Source: an uncultured Acetatifactor sp.
Lineage (GTDB): Bacteria; Bacillota; Clostridia; Lachnospirales; Lachnospiraceae
NCBI GenBank assembly: GCA_910587555.1
Contig: CAJULV010000080.1
Location: 1-15,530, forward strand
Direction: 5' to 3'
DNA length: 15,530 nucleotides
The position numbers and the translations under genes were made by a program. The notes below the pieces were generated by a model. That model made no database searches, was not told the DNA's origin, and saw only the letters and a list, made by a program, of their open reading frames with translations. The first letter of the stretch is position 1, and every line of letters starts with the position of its first letter. This document shows positions 5,917 to 13,593 of the stretch, one piece after another.

Positions 5917-8316
5917 TCAGGCGAGAAGCACCGACACCAGATAGAAGGGCGTGGTTACCGCTTCCGCCTCCGTAATCCTTACGGTGACCCTGTGCCGCTC
6001 TGTCCTTTCCGCCTCCAACAACACCTGCAGCGCCAGGCAGTCTCCCCAGTCCTCGTCAAAATTTCCGTCCAGAACAACCCCATGTTCCAGGTCACCATCC
6101 ACAAAAGCCAGGGCTTTCGGCGCAGGCCTGCGCACAGTCCGGCGGTATTGCAGGGCGATGCATCTGCCTTCCACCTCAAAGCTGATCTCATCTCCTGTAC
6201 ACTCCGCCGTCCATCCCCTGCGGAAAGTTTCCGTTATTGCGGTTTGTGGAGTATGGTCTGCCGTAAATCCGCTGCACATTGCAGGACTGATGTTATGGTT
6301 GCGGAAGCGCCGTACATTTTCGTAGCGATTCATAGTGAGCTGCTCGGGCAGTGTTCCCACCATGCGCCCTTCTCCTGGGTTCACTTCTCCTGTATGCCCT
6401 TCTCCTATGTTCTCTTCTCCTGTGCTCTCTTCTCCTGTATACCCTTCTCCTGTGTCCTCTTCTCCTGTATGCCCTTCTCCTGTGTCCTCTTCCCCCTGCT
6501 CTCCCTCGGGTCCCGGCGCCCATGTCCGGGCGGAATTCCTTTCCTGAAACTCCCTGTACATCCCTTCAAGCTTATCCGTAATCAGCTCTGCCAAAAGGGC
6601 ATGCCCTCTGTCGTTGGGATGCAGCCCGTCCGGCGTTACCTCTTCCTCTGACAGCTCTCCGGACTGAATCCGGGAATAAAGCACGTCTCCCATGCAGACC
6701 CTGGGCAGACCGTAATAACGCCCTACCTCGTCATGAATCCTCTGCGCGCTGTGGCCGTCGCTGTAAAACCGATTGTGAAGCAGCATCACTGCCGGTTTCC
6801 ACTCACAGCGCAACAGATGCCGTATCAGCCCTTCATAGCATTCCTGAAAATGCGCCTCATCCTCATCATTGACGCTGAACTCAACAAACACCATATCCGG
6901 CCTGGCGTACAGCAGGTCCTCCGCCGCCCTGGCCGCACCGAAATGGGATGTAGTGCCGCCGATTCCCGCATTCAAACAGGTCAGCTCTGCTTTGGGAAAC
7001 CGCTTCTGCCACCAGTCATATACCAGAGAGGCATAACAGTTCTCCTGCCGGGAAGCCAGACTGCCCTGGGTGATGGAGCCGCCCAGAAATCCTATGGTAA
7101 TTGCCTCCCCTTTCTCTGCCCGGGCAAATACATGTTCGATCCTCTCCGTATCCCTCCAGATATCCTCCCCCAGGGACTCTATGTAAGCGGACAGTTCCTC
7201 TGCCATCTGCTCCGCCTCCGGTTTGCGGATATGCCCCTGGGTTCCCCTGCCGTTGTTGCTGAACAGGAAATGATGGACCTTCCTGTCCCCCAAACCGGCG
7301 CACACCGCGCCAATTGCCCGGTCCCAGTTTTCATGATGATTCAGAATTGTAGTCATGCAGATAATATGCGCCTGGGGATGGATTTCCCGCAGCCTGCGCA
7401 CCAACCCGGCATACCTTTCCCGCCAGGCAGCGGCCTGCTCCCCCTCATAATCCTCCCCGCAGAAATCCCCGGGATGGGCGTCGTTCTGCCCTACAGCCAG
7501 TATGACCACCTGGGGCCTGTACAGGAAAAAATCCCACTGCAGGGGTTTGCCCTCCCCCCGGCCGCCGGACAAGCTGTCCCCACTCCCCAGTTCTGCCGGA
7601 AACTTCTCCAGAAGCTGCGCCTGATACTGCACTTTATCAAATATACTTTCCATGCCCTTCTGCTCCGGCTCCATGAAATAACCGATTCCGTCCATCATGG
7701 CAATGCCGCCCTGGGCAATGGCATGAAGTCTTGCCCCCAGTTTCCGGGCAGTTATCCACGCATAGGAATAATAACTGTTGGAAAATTCCCCATTGTGCTC
7801 CGGGTCCGGCTGCCCGCAGTAGTCCACCGCTTCCGACACCTCTCCCGCGGACACGGAATCCCCGTACACTTCTATCCTCCGGGAGGGCAGCGCCCTGCAG
7901 GGAAACAGCTCCAGATCACTGCTGCCCAGAAATCCGTGAATCTGCACCATATGGCAGGAATCCTGACGCTTAAACAACAGCAGCTCATGGCCGTCTTCTG
8001 CCCCATGGCCCGCCTCCCTCTCCCCATCATACAGAAGGATTCTGGTAATGCCGCTTTCCGCCAATTTTACGCAGTGTTCCTGCCCGTCCAGGATATACCC
8101 CAGGAAATTATCCCAATAAGCATGGTAATTTGTCACCAATACCTCCAGGCGCCTTCCCCGAAACCGGACGCCCACACTGGTAGCAGGATACGTCCATAAA
8201 GGCCCCGCCTCTTTTCCGAAATCAATCCGGCCCTCATACTGCAGCCGGGAATCCCGGGGATCTATGATCTGTTCCCCGTTTCCGGCTTCCCTCTTTAAAA
8301 TCTCCAATGCCTTCAT
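5917..8316 (-). CDS. Two-headed SGNH acetylesterase, CE2-like plus CE17-like
   Basis: This 799-residue protein has no signal peptide, so it should act in the cytoplasm, removing acetyl groups from imported manno-oligosaccharides. Residues 1-145 form the beta-sandwich usual before CE2 catalytic domains. The first SGNH unit shows GDS with nucleophile S154 (YGDSVSAGE), G204, N278 (GQND) and probable H362 (QGHIRKPEAEQMAEEL), without the usual DxxH aspartate, as in CE2 dyads. The second unit resembles CE17: GFLGGSITQGS (409-419, S414), NAGIGGTTS (449-457), N483 (FSVND), D563/H566 (DGLHPNDRGH). A Gly/Glu repeat linker (607-650) leads to a C-terminal beta-rich region (about 660-799), plausibly CBM35-like as in known CE17 enzymes. 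In Roseburia, separate CE2 and CE17 enzymes share the removal of mannan acetyl groups (CE17 the 2-O position); here both are in one chain. It is the last gene of the operon, with a GGAGGG ribosome site 7 bases before the ATG. The exact substrate is inferred. Confidence 0.88.
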   Translation of the reverse strand: MKALEILKREAGNGEQIIDPRDSRLQYEGRIDFGKEAGPLWTYPATSVGVRFRGRRLEVLVTNYHAYWDNFLGYILDGQEHCVKLAESGITRILLYDGEREAGHGAEDGHELLLFKRQDSCHMVQIHGFLGSSDLELFPCRALPSRRIEVYGDSVSAGEVSEAVDYCGQPDPEHNGEFSNSYYSYAWITARKLGARLHAIAQGGIAMMDGIGYFMEPEQKGMESIFDKVQYQAQLLEKFPAELGSGDSLSGGRGEGKPLQWDFFLYRPQVVILAVGQNDAHPGDFCGEDYEGEQAAAWRERYAGLVRRLREIHPQAHIICMTTILNHHENWDRAIGAVCAGLGDRKVHHFLFSNNGRGTQGHIRKPEAEQMAEELSAYIESLGEDIWRDTERIEHVFARAEKGEAITIGFLGGSITQGSLASRQENCYASLVYDWWQKRFPKAELTCLNAGIGGTTSHFGAARAAEDLLYARPDMVFVEFSVNDEDEAHFQECYEGLIRHLLRCEWKPAVMLLHNRFYSDGHSAQRIHDEVGRYYGLPRVCMGDVLYSRIQSGELSEEEVTPDGLHPNDRGHALLAELITDKLEGMYREFQERNSARTWAPGPEGEQGEEDTGEGHTGEEDTGEGYTGEESTGEENIGEGHTGEVNPGEGRMVGTLPEQLTMNRYENVRRFRNHNISPAMCSGFTADHTPQTAITETFRRGWTAECTGDEISFEVEGRCIALQYRRTVRRPAPKALAFVDGDLEHGVVLDGNFDEDWGDCLALQVLLEAERTERHRVTVRITEAEAVTTPFYLVSVLLA
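6367..6498 (-). repeat. 15-bp in-frame tandem repeat encoding a Gly/Glu linker
   Basis: About eight and a half units of 15 bases encode pentapeptides such as EEDTG, EGHTG, EGYTG, EESTG, EENIG and EVNPG (esterase residues 607-650). EED-type and EGH-type units partly alternate, giving a 30-base higher period. The segment is acidic and low in complexity, and joins the second catalytic domain to the C-terminal domain. Its length should vary by slippage without breaking the frame. Confidence 0.85.
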
Positions 8317-8402
8317 CTAACTTCCCTCCTGCCAGGCTTTTCCCCTTAGTCGGCAGGGCGGCATCCCGGTTTCCGCCCGTCAGCCGCCCCTGCCCGCATC
8401 TT

Positions 8403-9425
8403 TTACCGCTTTCCAATCTCCCTGTCGGAATCCGTGGTTTTGCTGTGTTCCATAATGTAATCCATAATGTCGTCCAACCTGGTGAACGCCAGTCCCACAT
8501 AGCTGTCCGCAGCGCCGTAATAAATGGCAATCTTTCCGCTTGCGCTGTCGTGGATGGTGGCGCAGGGGAAGCACACATTGGGCACAAAACCCCGCTCCTC
8601 ATACCACTGCTCCGGTGTCAGCAGGAAATCTTCGCAGCGGTATTTTACAATAGAAGGATTATCAATATCCAAAATGGCGCCGCCGATGCTGTACACATAA
8701 CCGTTGCAGGTGCCGCTGACGCCATGGTAAAACAGCAGCCATCCCTCACTGGTCTCAATGGGGGCAGCGCCGCCGCCGATCTTCAGGGACTCCCACCATT
8801 CGTTTCCCTTGCCCATCACATGCCTGTGCTTTCCCCAGTACACCAGATCCGGACTTTCGCTAAGGAAGATGTCCCCGAAAGGCGTATGCCCGCTGTCCGA
8901 GGGCCTGCTTAACAGGCAGAAATTCCCGTTAATTTTCCTGGGAAAAAGCACCGCATTGCGGTTAAAGGGCAGGAAGGGATTCTCAATCCTGGTAAAGGTC
9001 TTAAAATCCTGCGTCTTCGCCATGCCGATGGCAGCGCCGTAGAAATCCTGGCACCAGATAATATAATAAGTATCCTCCACCTTCACCAGTCTGGGGTCAT
9101 AGGCATACACAGGCATAAAGGGCTTTCCCTCCTCGTCCACAAAGGGAATCTTCTCCTCATCAAAATTCCAGTGAATGGCATCCTTGCTTCTGCCCATATA
9201 AATATACGGTACTCCGTTATTCTGTTCTCCCCGGAAGACGCCGATGAAGCCGTCCTCATAAGGCATTACGGCGCTGTTGAATATTCTGGCCACATTCTTC
9301 AGCGGGTTGCGGCCGATGACGGGATTCTCGGAATAACGCCAGACGGGCGCTCCGGTAAAGCTTTCCGGGCCTTCCTGCCAGGGTACATTGGGGACCTGTG
9401 GACTGATCATTTTATATTTGCTCAT
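8403..9425 (-). CDS. GH130 phosphorylase, likely beta-1,4-mannooligosaccharide phosphorylase
   Basis: This 340-residue protein is a GH130 five-bladed beta-propeller enzyme. It most resembles the GH130_2 type, which shortens beta-1,4-manno-oligosaccharides from the non-reducing end with phosphate, giving mannose-1-phosphate (EC 2.4.1.319). Visible family features are NSAVMPYEDGFIGVFRG (50-66), YDPRL with the likely general acid D110, FNRNAVLFPRKI, LLSRPSDSGHTPFGDI, the GGGAAPIET active-site strand, LLFYHGV and IYYGAADSYVGLAF. I start it at 9425 because an AGGAG site lies about 8 bases before that ATG and family similarity begins at MSKYK. An in-frame ATG at 9473 would add 16 residues that translate a hairpin. 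It is third in the operon, 128 bases after the GH130_1 gene and 86 before the esterase. A beta-mannosyl-N-acetylglucosamine phosphorylase is a less likely alternative, given the neighbours. Confidence 0.88.
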   Translation of the reverse strand: MSKYKMISPQVPNVPWQEGPESFTGAPVWRYSENPVIGRNPLKNVARIFNSAVMPYEDGFIGVFRGEQNNGVPYIYMGRSKDAIHWNFDEEKIPFVDEEGKPFMPVYAYDPRLVKVEDTYYIIWCQDFYGAAIGMAKTQDFKTFTRIENPFLPFNRNAVLFPRKINGNFCLLSRPSDSGHTPFGDIFLSESPDLVYWGKHRHVMGKGNEWWESLKIGGGAAPIETSEGWLLFYHGVSGTCNGYVYSIGGAILDIDNPSIVKYRCEDFLLTPEQWYEERGFVPNVCFPCATIHDSASGKIAIYYGAADSYVGLAFTRLDDIMDYIMEHSKTTDSDREIGKR

Positions 9426-9430
9426 ATTTT

Positions 9431-9466
9431 GTTCTCCTTTCCTGGGGAAATGCCTGTGCATTCCCC
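9431..9466 (-). promoter_or_regulatory. Ribosome site and upstream hairpin fixing the GH130_2 start
   Basis: On the minus strand AAAGGAGA (9431-9438) precedes the ATG at 9425. Just upstream, GGGGAATGC and GCATTTCCCC pair around an ACAG loop with one bulged base (9444-9466). A second small hairpin, GGCAG/CTGCC, lies at 9479-9496. These may stabilise the mRNA or tune translation between the two phosphorylase genes; no internal promoter is clear. Confidence 0.5.
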
Positions 9467-9553
9467 GAAACAAGCCGTGGCAGAATAATCCCTGCCTGGA
9501 GGGTATCCCCGCCGCGGCATTTTGTTTGGTTTTACGTTGTTTTTTTAATGTTA

Positions 9554-10732
9554 TTATGAATTTTCAAGTAACTGCAGATTCCGCTTAATGAGGCTGCACC
9601 GCTGTGCCACGCAGTCCGGACTGCGGAGGGCGTCCGCCGGGGTGTGGAACACATAATCCGTCAGTTTTTCCATGGTGGTGGACGCCACATGCATTCTGGT
9701 GTCACTGGAAGCATAATAAATATATACTTCCCCATTGTCTCTGGCTATGGCGCCGTTGGTGAACACCACATTGGACACGTCTCCCACCCGCTCCCCCGCC
9801 AGGGGACCCATAAGCAGCCCCCCGGGCCGGGCAATCACTCTGGCCGGATCTTCCAGGGAAGTCGCAAAAGCGTACAGCACATAACGAAGTCCCGCCGCAG
9901 TGCCCCGCACCCCATGGGCGATATGTATCCATCCTTCCGGGGTCTTGACAGGCACAGCGCCTGCGCCGTTTTTCACCTCTGTGATGGTGTGGTACTCCCG
10001 TTTGCTGATAATGCGCTCCTGATCAATAAGGGGATGCCGGATATCCTCACAAAGCCCGAAGCCGATTCCTCCCCCGGACCCTGTTTCAATAAAATCGTCC
10101 ATGGGCCTGGTATAAAAAGCATACTTTCCCTCCACAAATTCCGGGTGAAGCACCACGTTCCGCTGCTGCGGGGAACGGAGGGTCTTCAGATTGGGCAGGC
10201 GTTCCCAGGTTTTCAGATCCTTTGTCCGCACAATGCCCGCTGCCGCAACCGCAGCCGATAAATCTTTGGAGGAAGCATCCTTGCTCTCGGAGCAGAAAAC
10301 CCCGTAGATATAGCCGTCCTCATGCTTTGTTAGGCGCATGTCATACACATTCGTCTCCTCCGGGCAGGTATCCGGCAGCACCACCGGATAATCCCAGAAC
10401 CGGAATCCTTCCACCGGGCTGTCACTTTCCGCCACGGCAAAGAAGGATTTCCTGTCGTTTCCCTCCACTCTCGCCACCAGGTAAAACTTGCCCTCCAGTT
10501 CTATGGCGCCGGAGTTCATCACCGCATTGACGCCCAGCCGTTCCTGAAAATACGGATTTGTCTCCTGATCCAGATCGTACCGCCAAAACAGCGGAATATG
10601 CTCCCTGGTAAGTACCGGATACTGGTAGCGGTCATAAATTCCGTTATAAAAAAGGGGTTCCACTCTGTTGGGGCGGTTCAGCAGTTCCTGCTGCCCTGCC
10701 AGGCGCCTGGCATATTCGGGATGTAATTTCAT
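9554..10732 (-). CDS. mgp: 4-O-beta-D-mannosyl-D-glucose phosphorylase (GH130_1)
   Basis: This 392-residue enzyme is very like the mannosylglucose phosphorylases of Bacteroides fragilis and Ruminococcus albus, which split beta-mannosyl-1,4-glucose with phosphate to mannose-1-phosphate and glucose (EC 2.4.1.281). Family blocks run the full length: NGIYDRYQYPVLT (30-42), PLFWRYDLDQETNPY (47-61), VNAVMNSGAI, VARVEGNDRKSFFAVAES (86-103), NVYDMRL with the general acid D131 (the same number as in the B. fragilis enzyme), SPQQRNVVLHPEFV, YAFYTRPMDDFIETGSGGGI, GWIHIAHGVR and VYIYYASSDTRMHVA. The length is normal and no residue looks missing. An AGGAG site lies about 10 bases before the ATG. It follows the epimerase gene by 67 bases, which fits the known pathway, since the epimerase makes its substrate. 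Confidence 0.95.
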   Translation of the reverse strand: MKLHPEYARRLAGQQELLNRPNRVEPLFYNGIYDRYQYPVLTREHIPLFWRYDLDQETNPYFQERLGVNAVMNSGAIELEGKFYLVARVEGNDRKSFFAVAESDSPVEGFRFWDYPVVLPDTCPEETNVYDMRLTKHEDGYIYGVFCSESKDASSKDLSAAVAAAGIVRTKDLKTWERLPNLKTLRSPQQRNVVLHPEFVEGKYAFYTRPMDDFIETGSGGGIGFGLCEDIRHPLIDQERIISKREYHTITEVKNGAGAVPVKTPEGWIHIAHGVRGTAAGLRYVLYAFATSLEDPARVIARPGGLLMGPLAGERVGDVSNVVFTNGAIARDNGEVYIYYASSDTRMHVASTTMEKLTDYVFHTPADALRSPDCVAQRCSLIKRNLQLLENS

Positions 10733-10799
10733 GATTTCTGTTCTCCTGTCTGATGATTTCCTGCAGGCATCTGCTACCTGCCCAATGCTGATAGCTCCG

Positions 10800-12203
10800 T
10801 TATTTCCTGCTTATGATTTCCATACACATCCGTCCGTTGTGATAAGGACATTTCCAGGGTTCCACAATGGGCCTCTCCAGGGCCGGATTCCCTGCGGCAT
10901 CCGTGTACCAGAACCACTCGCCGCCCTCCCTTTTGTCCGTCAGATGTTCCCGGATAAACGCCCAGATCTCCCGGGCGGCCTCCAGATAGCGCTGCTCCCC
11001 TGTTCTGCTCCAGGCGTTATAGAAGCCCACCACCCCTTCCGCCTGTACCCACCAGACTCTTCTGCCATCTGTCACTCCCCGCTCACATTCGTTTTCCAGA
11101 GAGTGATTTCTGTACGCTTTTTCGTATACTTCATTTTCCAGGTCCCGCAGAATGGGGGACATGCTCACCGTCAGCCCCTTATCCCCCAGAACATCCAGGC
11201 ACCTGTCCATCAGCCAGGCGGCTTCAATGTCGTGCCCATAGGAATGGAGATCAATCAGGCTCTCCATGTCCTGATTGAAAAAGACTTCCTGCCGATGCAG
11301 CCCCGGATTGTAAACCCGGGTTTGAATCAGATGCAGAATCCACCGCAGCTTTGCCTCCGCAAGCTTTTCCAAACCGCAGATACCGCCGTCCTCTGCCGCC
11401 TCCTGCCCGCAGGCCTTGGCCTCCCTGCAGGCCAGGAGATATTCCGTATAAGCTTCCAGAACATGCAGCAGGGTATTCATGGTGTGTTCCGCCATAACGC
11501 CGTTCTCCGACAATTTGTCATTGGAAACCGGCCGGAAATCCCGATCCTGGGCCTCCCTGTACCCGTGTACATCGAAACACCTGGTCTCAATCACCCGGAT
11601 CAGCTCCTCCGCCAGTTTCAGCGCCTCCCTGTCATGAAAGGCCCGGAAGCAGGAGGAAAGCGCATATACCGCAAAGGCCTGATTGTAAGTATGTTTTGTG
11701 GTATCCTCCGGCTCTCCCCTGTAATTTACGGACCAGTACACGCCGCCCCGCTCCCGGTCAAGACATTTCTCCTTCAGAAAGCGGTATGCCCACTCTGCCG
11801 ATTCCCGCAGCACTGTCTGCAAATCTGCCTCTTCCGCATCGGGACTTCCTGCGGCGCTATCCCGCCTTTTCCCGAAACCCGTCTCCGGGTCTTCCTGTGT
11901 ATTCCTGCATCCCGGGATTTCCTTCCGGATCTTATCCCTGAAAACACCTGATACGCAGTGCTTTTCCTGCATGCAGTGATCCTCCTGCATGCAATGATCC
12001 TCCTGCATACGCAGACACATATACGCATTGGAAAAAAACCATAAAATCCGGCTGTTCAGGATGCAGCCCTTCTCTGCGGTCCGGTCCACATGGAGGGAAG
12101 AATCCATCCACCCGTAAAACCCGCCCTGCTCTTTGTCCCGCAGCTTTACCCAGAACGGAATCAGGCGCCGGAACAGGTGCTCCTCTATCTCCTCGCTTAA
12201 CAT
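10800..12203 (-). CDS. Cellobiose 2-epimerase (AGE superfamily)
   Basis: This cytoplasmic (alpha/alpha)6-barrel enzyme epimerises the reducing-end sugar at C2, turning beta-1,4-mannobiose into mannosyl-glucose (or cellobiose into glucosyl-mannose; EC 5.1.3.11). Similarity to the Ruminococcus albus enzyme is clear: IPFWVKLRDKEQGGFYGW (15-32), ILNSRILWFFSNAYM (48-62), GGVYWSVNYRGEP (153-165), KHTYNQAFAVYALSS (170-184), TMNTLLHVLEAYTE (241-254, H247), DLHSYGHDIEAAWLMDR (318-334, H324), RVWWVQAEGVVGF (382-394) and WKCPYHNGRMCMEII (450-464, H455). The three histidines expected for catalysis are present. At 467 residues it is about 60-75 longer than usual, because of an insert at about 65-128 that contains a three-fold QEDHCM-type repeat and charged low-complexity sequence. 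It is the first gene of the operon, with a GGAGG site before the ATG. Confidence 0.94.
   Translation of the reverse strand: MLSEEIEEHLFRRLIPFWVKLRDKEQGGFYGWMDSSLHVDRTAEKGCILNSRILWFFSNAYMCLRMQEDHCMQEDHCMQEKHCVSGVFRDKIRKEIPGCRNTQEDPETGFGKRRDSAAGSPDAEEADLQTVLRESAEWAYRFLKEKCLDRERGGVYWSVNYRGEPEDTTKHTYNQAFAVYALSSCFRAFHDREALKLAEELIRVIETRCFDVHGYREAQDRDFRPVSNDKLSENGVMAEHTMNTLLHVLEAYTEYLLACREAKACGQEAAEDGGICGLEKLAEAKLRWILHLIQTRVYNPGLHRQEVFFNQDMESLIDLHSYGHDIEAAWLMDRCLDVLGDKGLTVSMSPILRDLENEVYEKAYRNHSLENECERGVTDGRRVWWVQAEGVVGFYNAWSRTGEQRYLEAAREIWAFIREHLTDKREGGEWFWYTDAAGNPALERPIVEPWKCPYHNGRMCMEIISRK
11956..12009 (-). repeat. Three 18-bp in-frame tandem repeats in the epimerase gene
   Basis: Three back-to-back 18-base units (11956-11973, 11974-11991, 11992-12009) encode MQEDHC, MQEDHC and MQEKHC-like hexapeptides (epimerase residues about 66-83). 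The two units nearest the gene start are almost identical, which suggests recent duplication. The array lies at the beginning of the non-family insert. Confidence 0.85.
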
Positions 12204-12235
12204 ACGCTCCCTCCTCCCTTAAATGTGATAGCTAA

Positions 12236-12263
12236 ATTTTACTAGATATATTAATTAAGTCAT
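12236..12263 (-). promoter_or_regulatory. Candidate promoter of the mannan operon
   Basis: On the minus strand ATGACT (12258-12263) and TAAAAT (12236-12241, five of six consensus bases) are 16 bases apart, giving a start near 12229 and a leader of about 25 bases before the epimerase ATG. Other weak -10 boxes exist in this AT-rich stretch. The weak -35 fits a promoter needing an activator such as the divergent AraC protein. Confidence 0.35.
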
Positions 12264-12303
12264 TAATCTTTCTTGTGTTTTATCTATGATTCTTGTATCT
12301 CCT

Positions 12304-12384
12304 GTTATTTTCATCTATTTTAACAAGTTTTTTCCTGATTTTTTAGTTATTTTACCATATAACTTTTCCTTTTTTGGTTATTTT
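12304..12384. promoter_or_regulatory. Three GTTATTTT direct repeats, candidate AraC-type sites
   Basis: The word GTTATTTT occurs at 12304-12311, 12346-12353 and 12377-12384, always on the plus strand. Spacings of 42 and 31 bases are close to four and three helical turns, so the copies would face the same side of the DNA. They lie between the operon promoter and the regulator promoter in the 378-base gene-free region 12204-12581. The region is AT-rich, so chance cannot be excluded. Confidence 0.3.
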
Positions 12385-12441
12385 TCAGTTCTCTGTACTC
12401 TTTCCCTGCTTTTTGATTACTTAAAATTTAATTAACGAATA

Positions 12442-12470
12442 TTGCAATCTTTTTTTCTTTATGATAGAAT
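12442..12470 (+). promoter_or_regulatory. Promoter of the AraC-family regulator gene
   Basis: TTGCAA (12442-12447) and TAGAAT (12465-12470) are exactly 17 bases apart, with a T-rich spacer. The start would be near 12477, leaving a leader of about 105 bases that contains an A/C-rich, unstructured stretch (12530-12566) before the ribosome site. Confidence 0.5.
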
Positions 12471-12581
12471 CAAAACAAAAGCGATACGGCACATCCCCAT
12501 ACGGCAAAGACCGGACACTACATATAATCCATAAACATAAATAACAATAATAACAATAACAAATAGAAGGAAAGCAATCCT

Positions 12582-13430
12582 ATGACTACACCGGACCTGT
12601 ACAACCCCAATTTACCCCTGTTATCCAAAATGGGCATTGACCACACTTCCTTTCAGCCGGAAGAAGCCGTCAGCCATGCCCTTCTCTGCCGCCTCTCCCT
12701 GGAACTGGGCCTGGTGACCAGTCCCCTTTCCTATTACAGAGCCGGTCAATCGGAACTGGGCCTTCTGCGCCTGACCTCGGGAAGCCTGGTATTTACCGCC
12801 CTCCCGGAGGAGGCCTCCATCTCCCTGTCCGGAAACTGCCTTTTCCTGTTTGACTGCGCCAGGGCACACAGAATCAAAATACTGAATGCCGCCGAATACG
12901 GCATTCTCTACTTCGGCGGACAGAGCCTGCCCTATTTTGCAGAACGGCTCTTTTCTCAAACACCCTTCCGCCTGCTTCCCTTTTCTGCGGAGACGGCATC
13001 GGAAATGCACATTCTGTTCGAGAAAAAGGAAGCAGACCCCATGGCCTGCCACATGTATCTGAACACCCTTCTTTCCCGTACGGTCCTGGAACACAGGACC
13101 CCCGAAAAAAGCGCTCCCTCCTATCTGCGGGCCATCAAATCCGAACTGGAGACACACTACTATCAGAAATATACCCTGGAAGATCTGGAACAGAAATACA
13201 GAAAAAATAAATACAGAATATGCAGGGATTTTAAAAACTGCTTCCAGACTTCCCCCCTGCAGTATCTTCACAAGATACGGATTCAGGCCGCAAAAGACCT
13301 GCTGATTGAGACAGACATGAAAGTACATGAAATCAGCTATGAAGTAGGCTATGAGAATGTAAACCATTTCATCGCCCACTTCAAGAAATTTTCCGGCACA
13401 ACACCTACCGCATACCGCTGCCGTTTCTGA
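12582..13430 (+). CDS. AraC-family transcriptional regulator
   Basis: This 282-residue protein has a C-terminal AraC/XylS DNA-binding domain (about 183-282) with two helix-turn-helix units. The first covers YTLEDLEQKYRKNKYRICRDFKNCFQ (197-222). The second is the strongly conserved part: SPLQYLHKIRIQAAKDLL (224-241), VHEISYEVGYENVNHFIAHFKKFSGTTPTAYR (248-279). The N-terminal 170 residues fit a cupin-like sensor domain (around 55-115), though no sugar-binding residues can be named. An AGGAAAG site lies 8 bases before the ATG. It is divergent from the mannan operon across a 378-base region, the usual place for a local activator, so the ligand is probably a manno-oligosaccharide or related disaccharide (inference). 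It could also act on the sigma factor gene that follows on the same strand. Confidence 0.9.
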   Translation: MTTPDLYNPNLPLLSKMGIDHTSFQPEEAVSHALLCRLSLELGLVTSPLSYYRAGQSELGLLRLTSGSLVFTALPEEASISLSGNCLFLFDCARAHRIKILNAAEYGILYFGGQSLPYFAERLFSQTPFRLLPFSAETASEMHILFEKKEADPMACHMYLNTLLSRTVLEHRTPEKSAPSYLRAIKSELETHYYQKYTLEDLEQKYRKNKYRICRDFKNCFQTSPLQYLHKIRIQAAKDLLIETDMKVHEISYEVGYENVNHFIAHFKKFSGTTPTAYRCRF

Positions 13431-13593
13431 CCTGTTTTGCCGATGTTTGGAACTGCCAAAAAAGAATAAAAATTCTTCACAACCACCTAACAAACCCATT
13501 TTGCCACAGACTATACAGGTGAAAGCATTGATCAATAGCTTCTGAACCAGAGACAGCCTCCCGGAACATTTCCCCGGGGCTGCGGAGAAAAAC
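13431..13593 (+). other. Gap between the AraC gene and the sigma factor gene
   Basis: No terminator is evident after the AraC gene, so read-through is possible. TATACA (about 13513) is a weak -10 without a good -35. A GGAAC motif and a CCCCGGGG palindrome (about 13560-13580) lie just before the sigma factor start; GGAAC is typical of ECF -35 elements, but no matching -10 is clear. The ribosome site (GCGGAG, about 7 bases before the ATG) is weak. Confidence 0.3.

Noticed and set aside
6364..6498. Possible CRISPR array in the 15-bp repeats
   Set aside because: The units are contiguous, in frame inside the esterase gene, and have no unique spacers.
6733..8199. 488-codon plus-strand ORF opposite the esterase gene
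   Set aside because: Long antisense frame in GC-rich coding DNA; rich in Pro, His and Gln without domains, while the minus strand has two full SGNH motif sets.
9426..9473. Upstream ATG extending the GH130_2 protein by 16 residues
   Set aside because: The extension translates a hairpin and the ribosome site; AGGAG spacing and family similarity both favour the ATG at 9425.
10668..11951. 427-codon plus-strand ORF opposite the epimerase gene
   Set aside because: Shadow of a strongly recognised cellobiose 2-epimerase.
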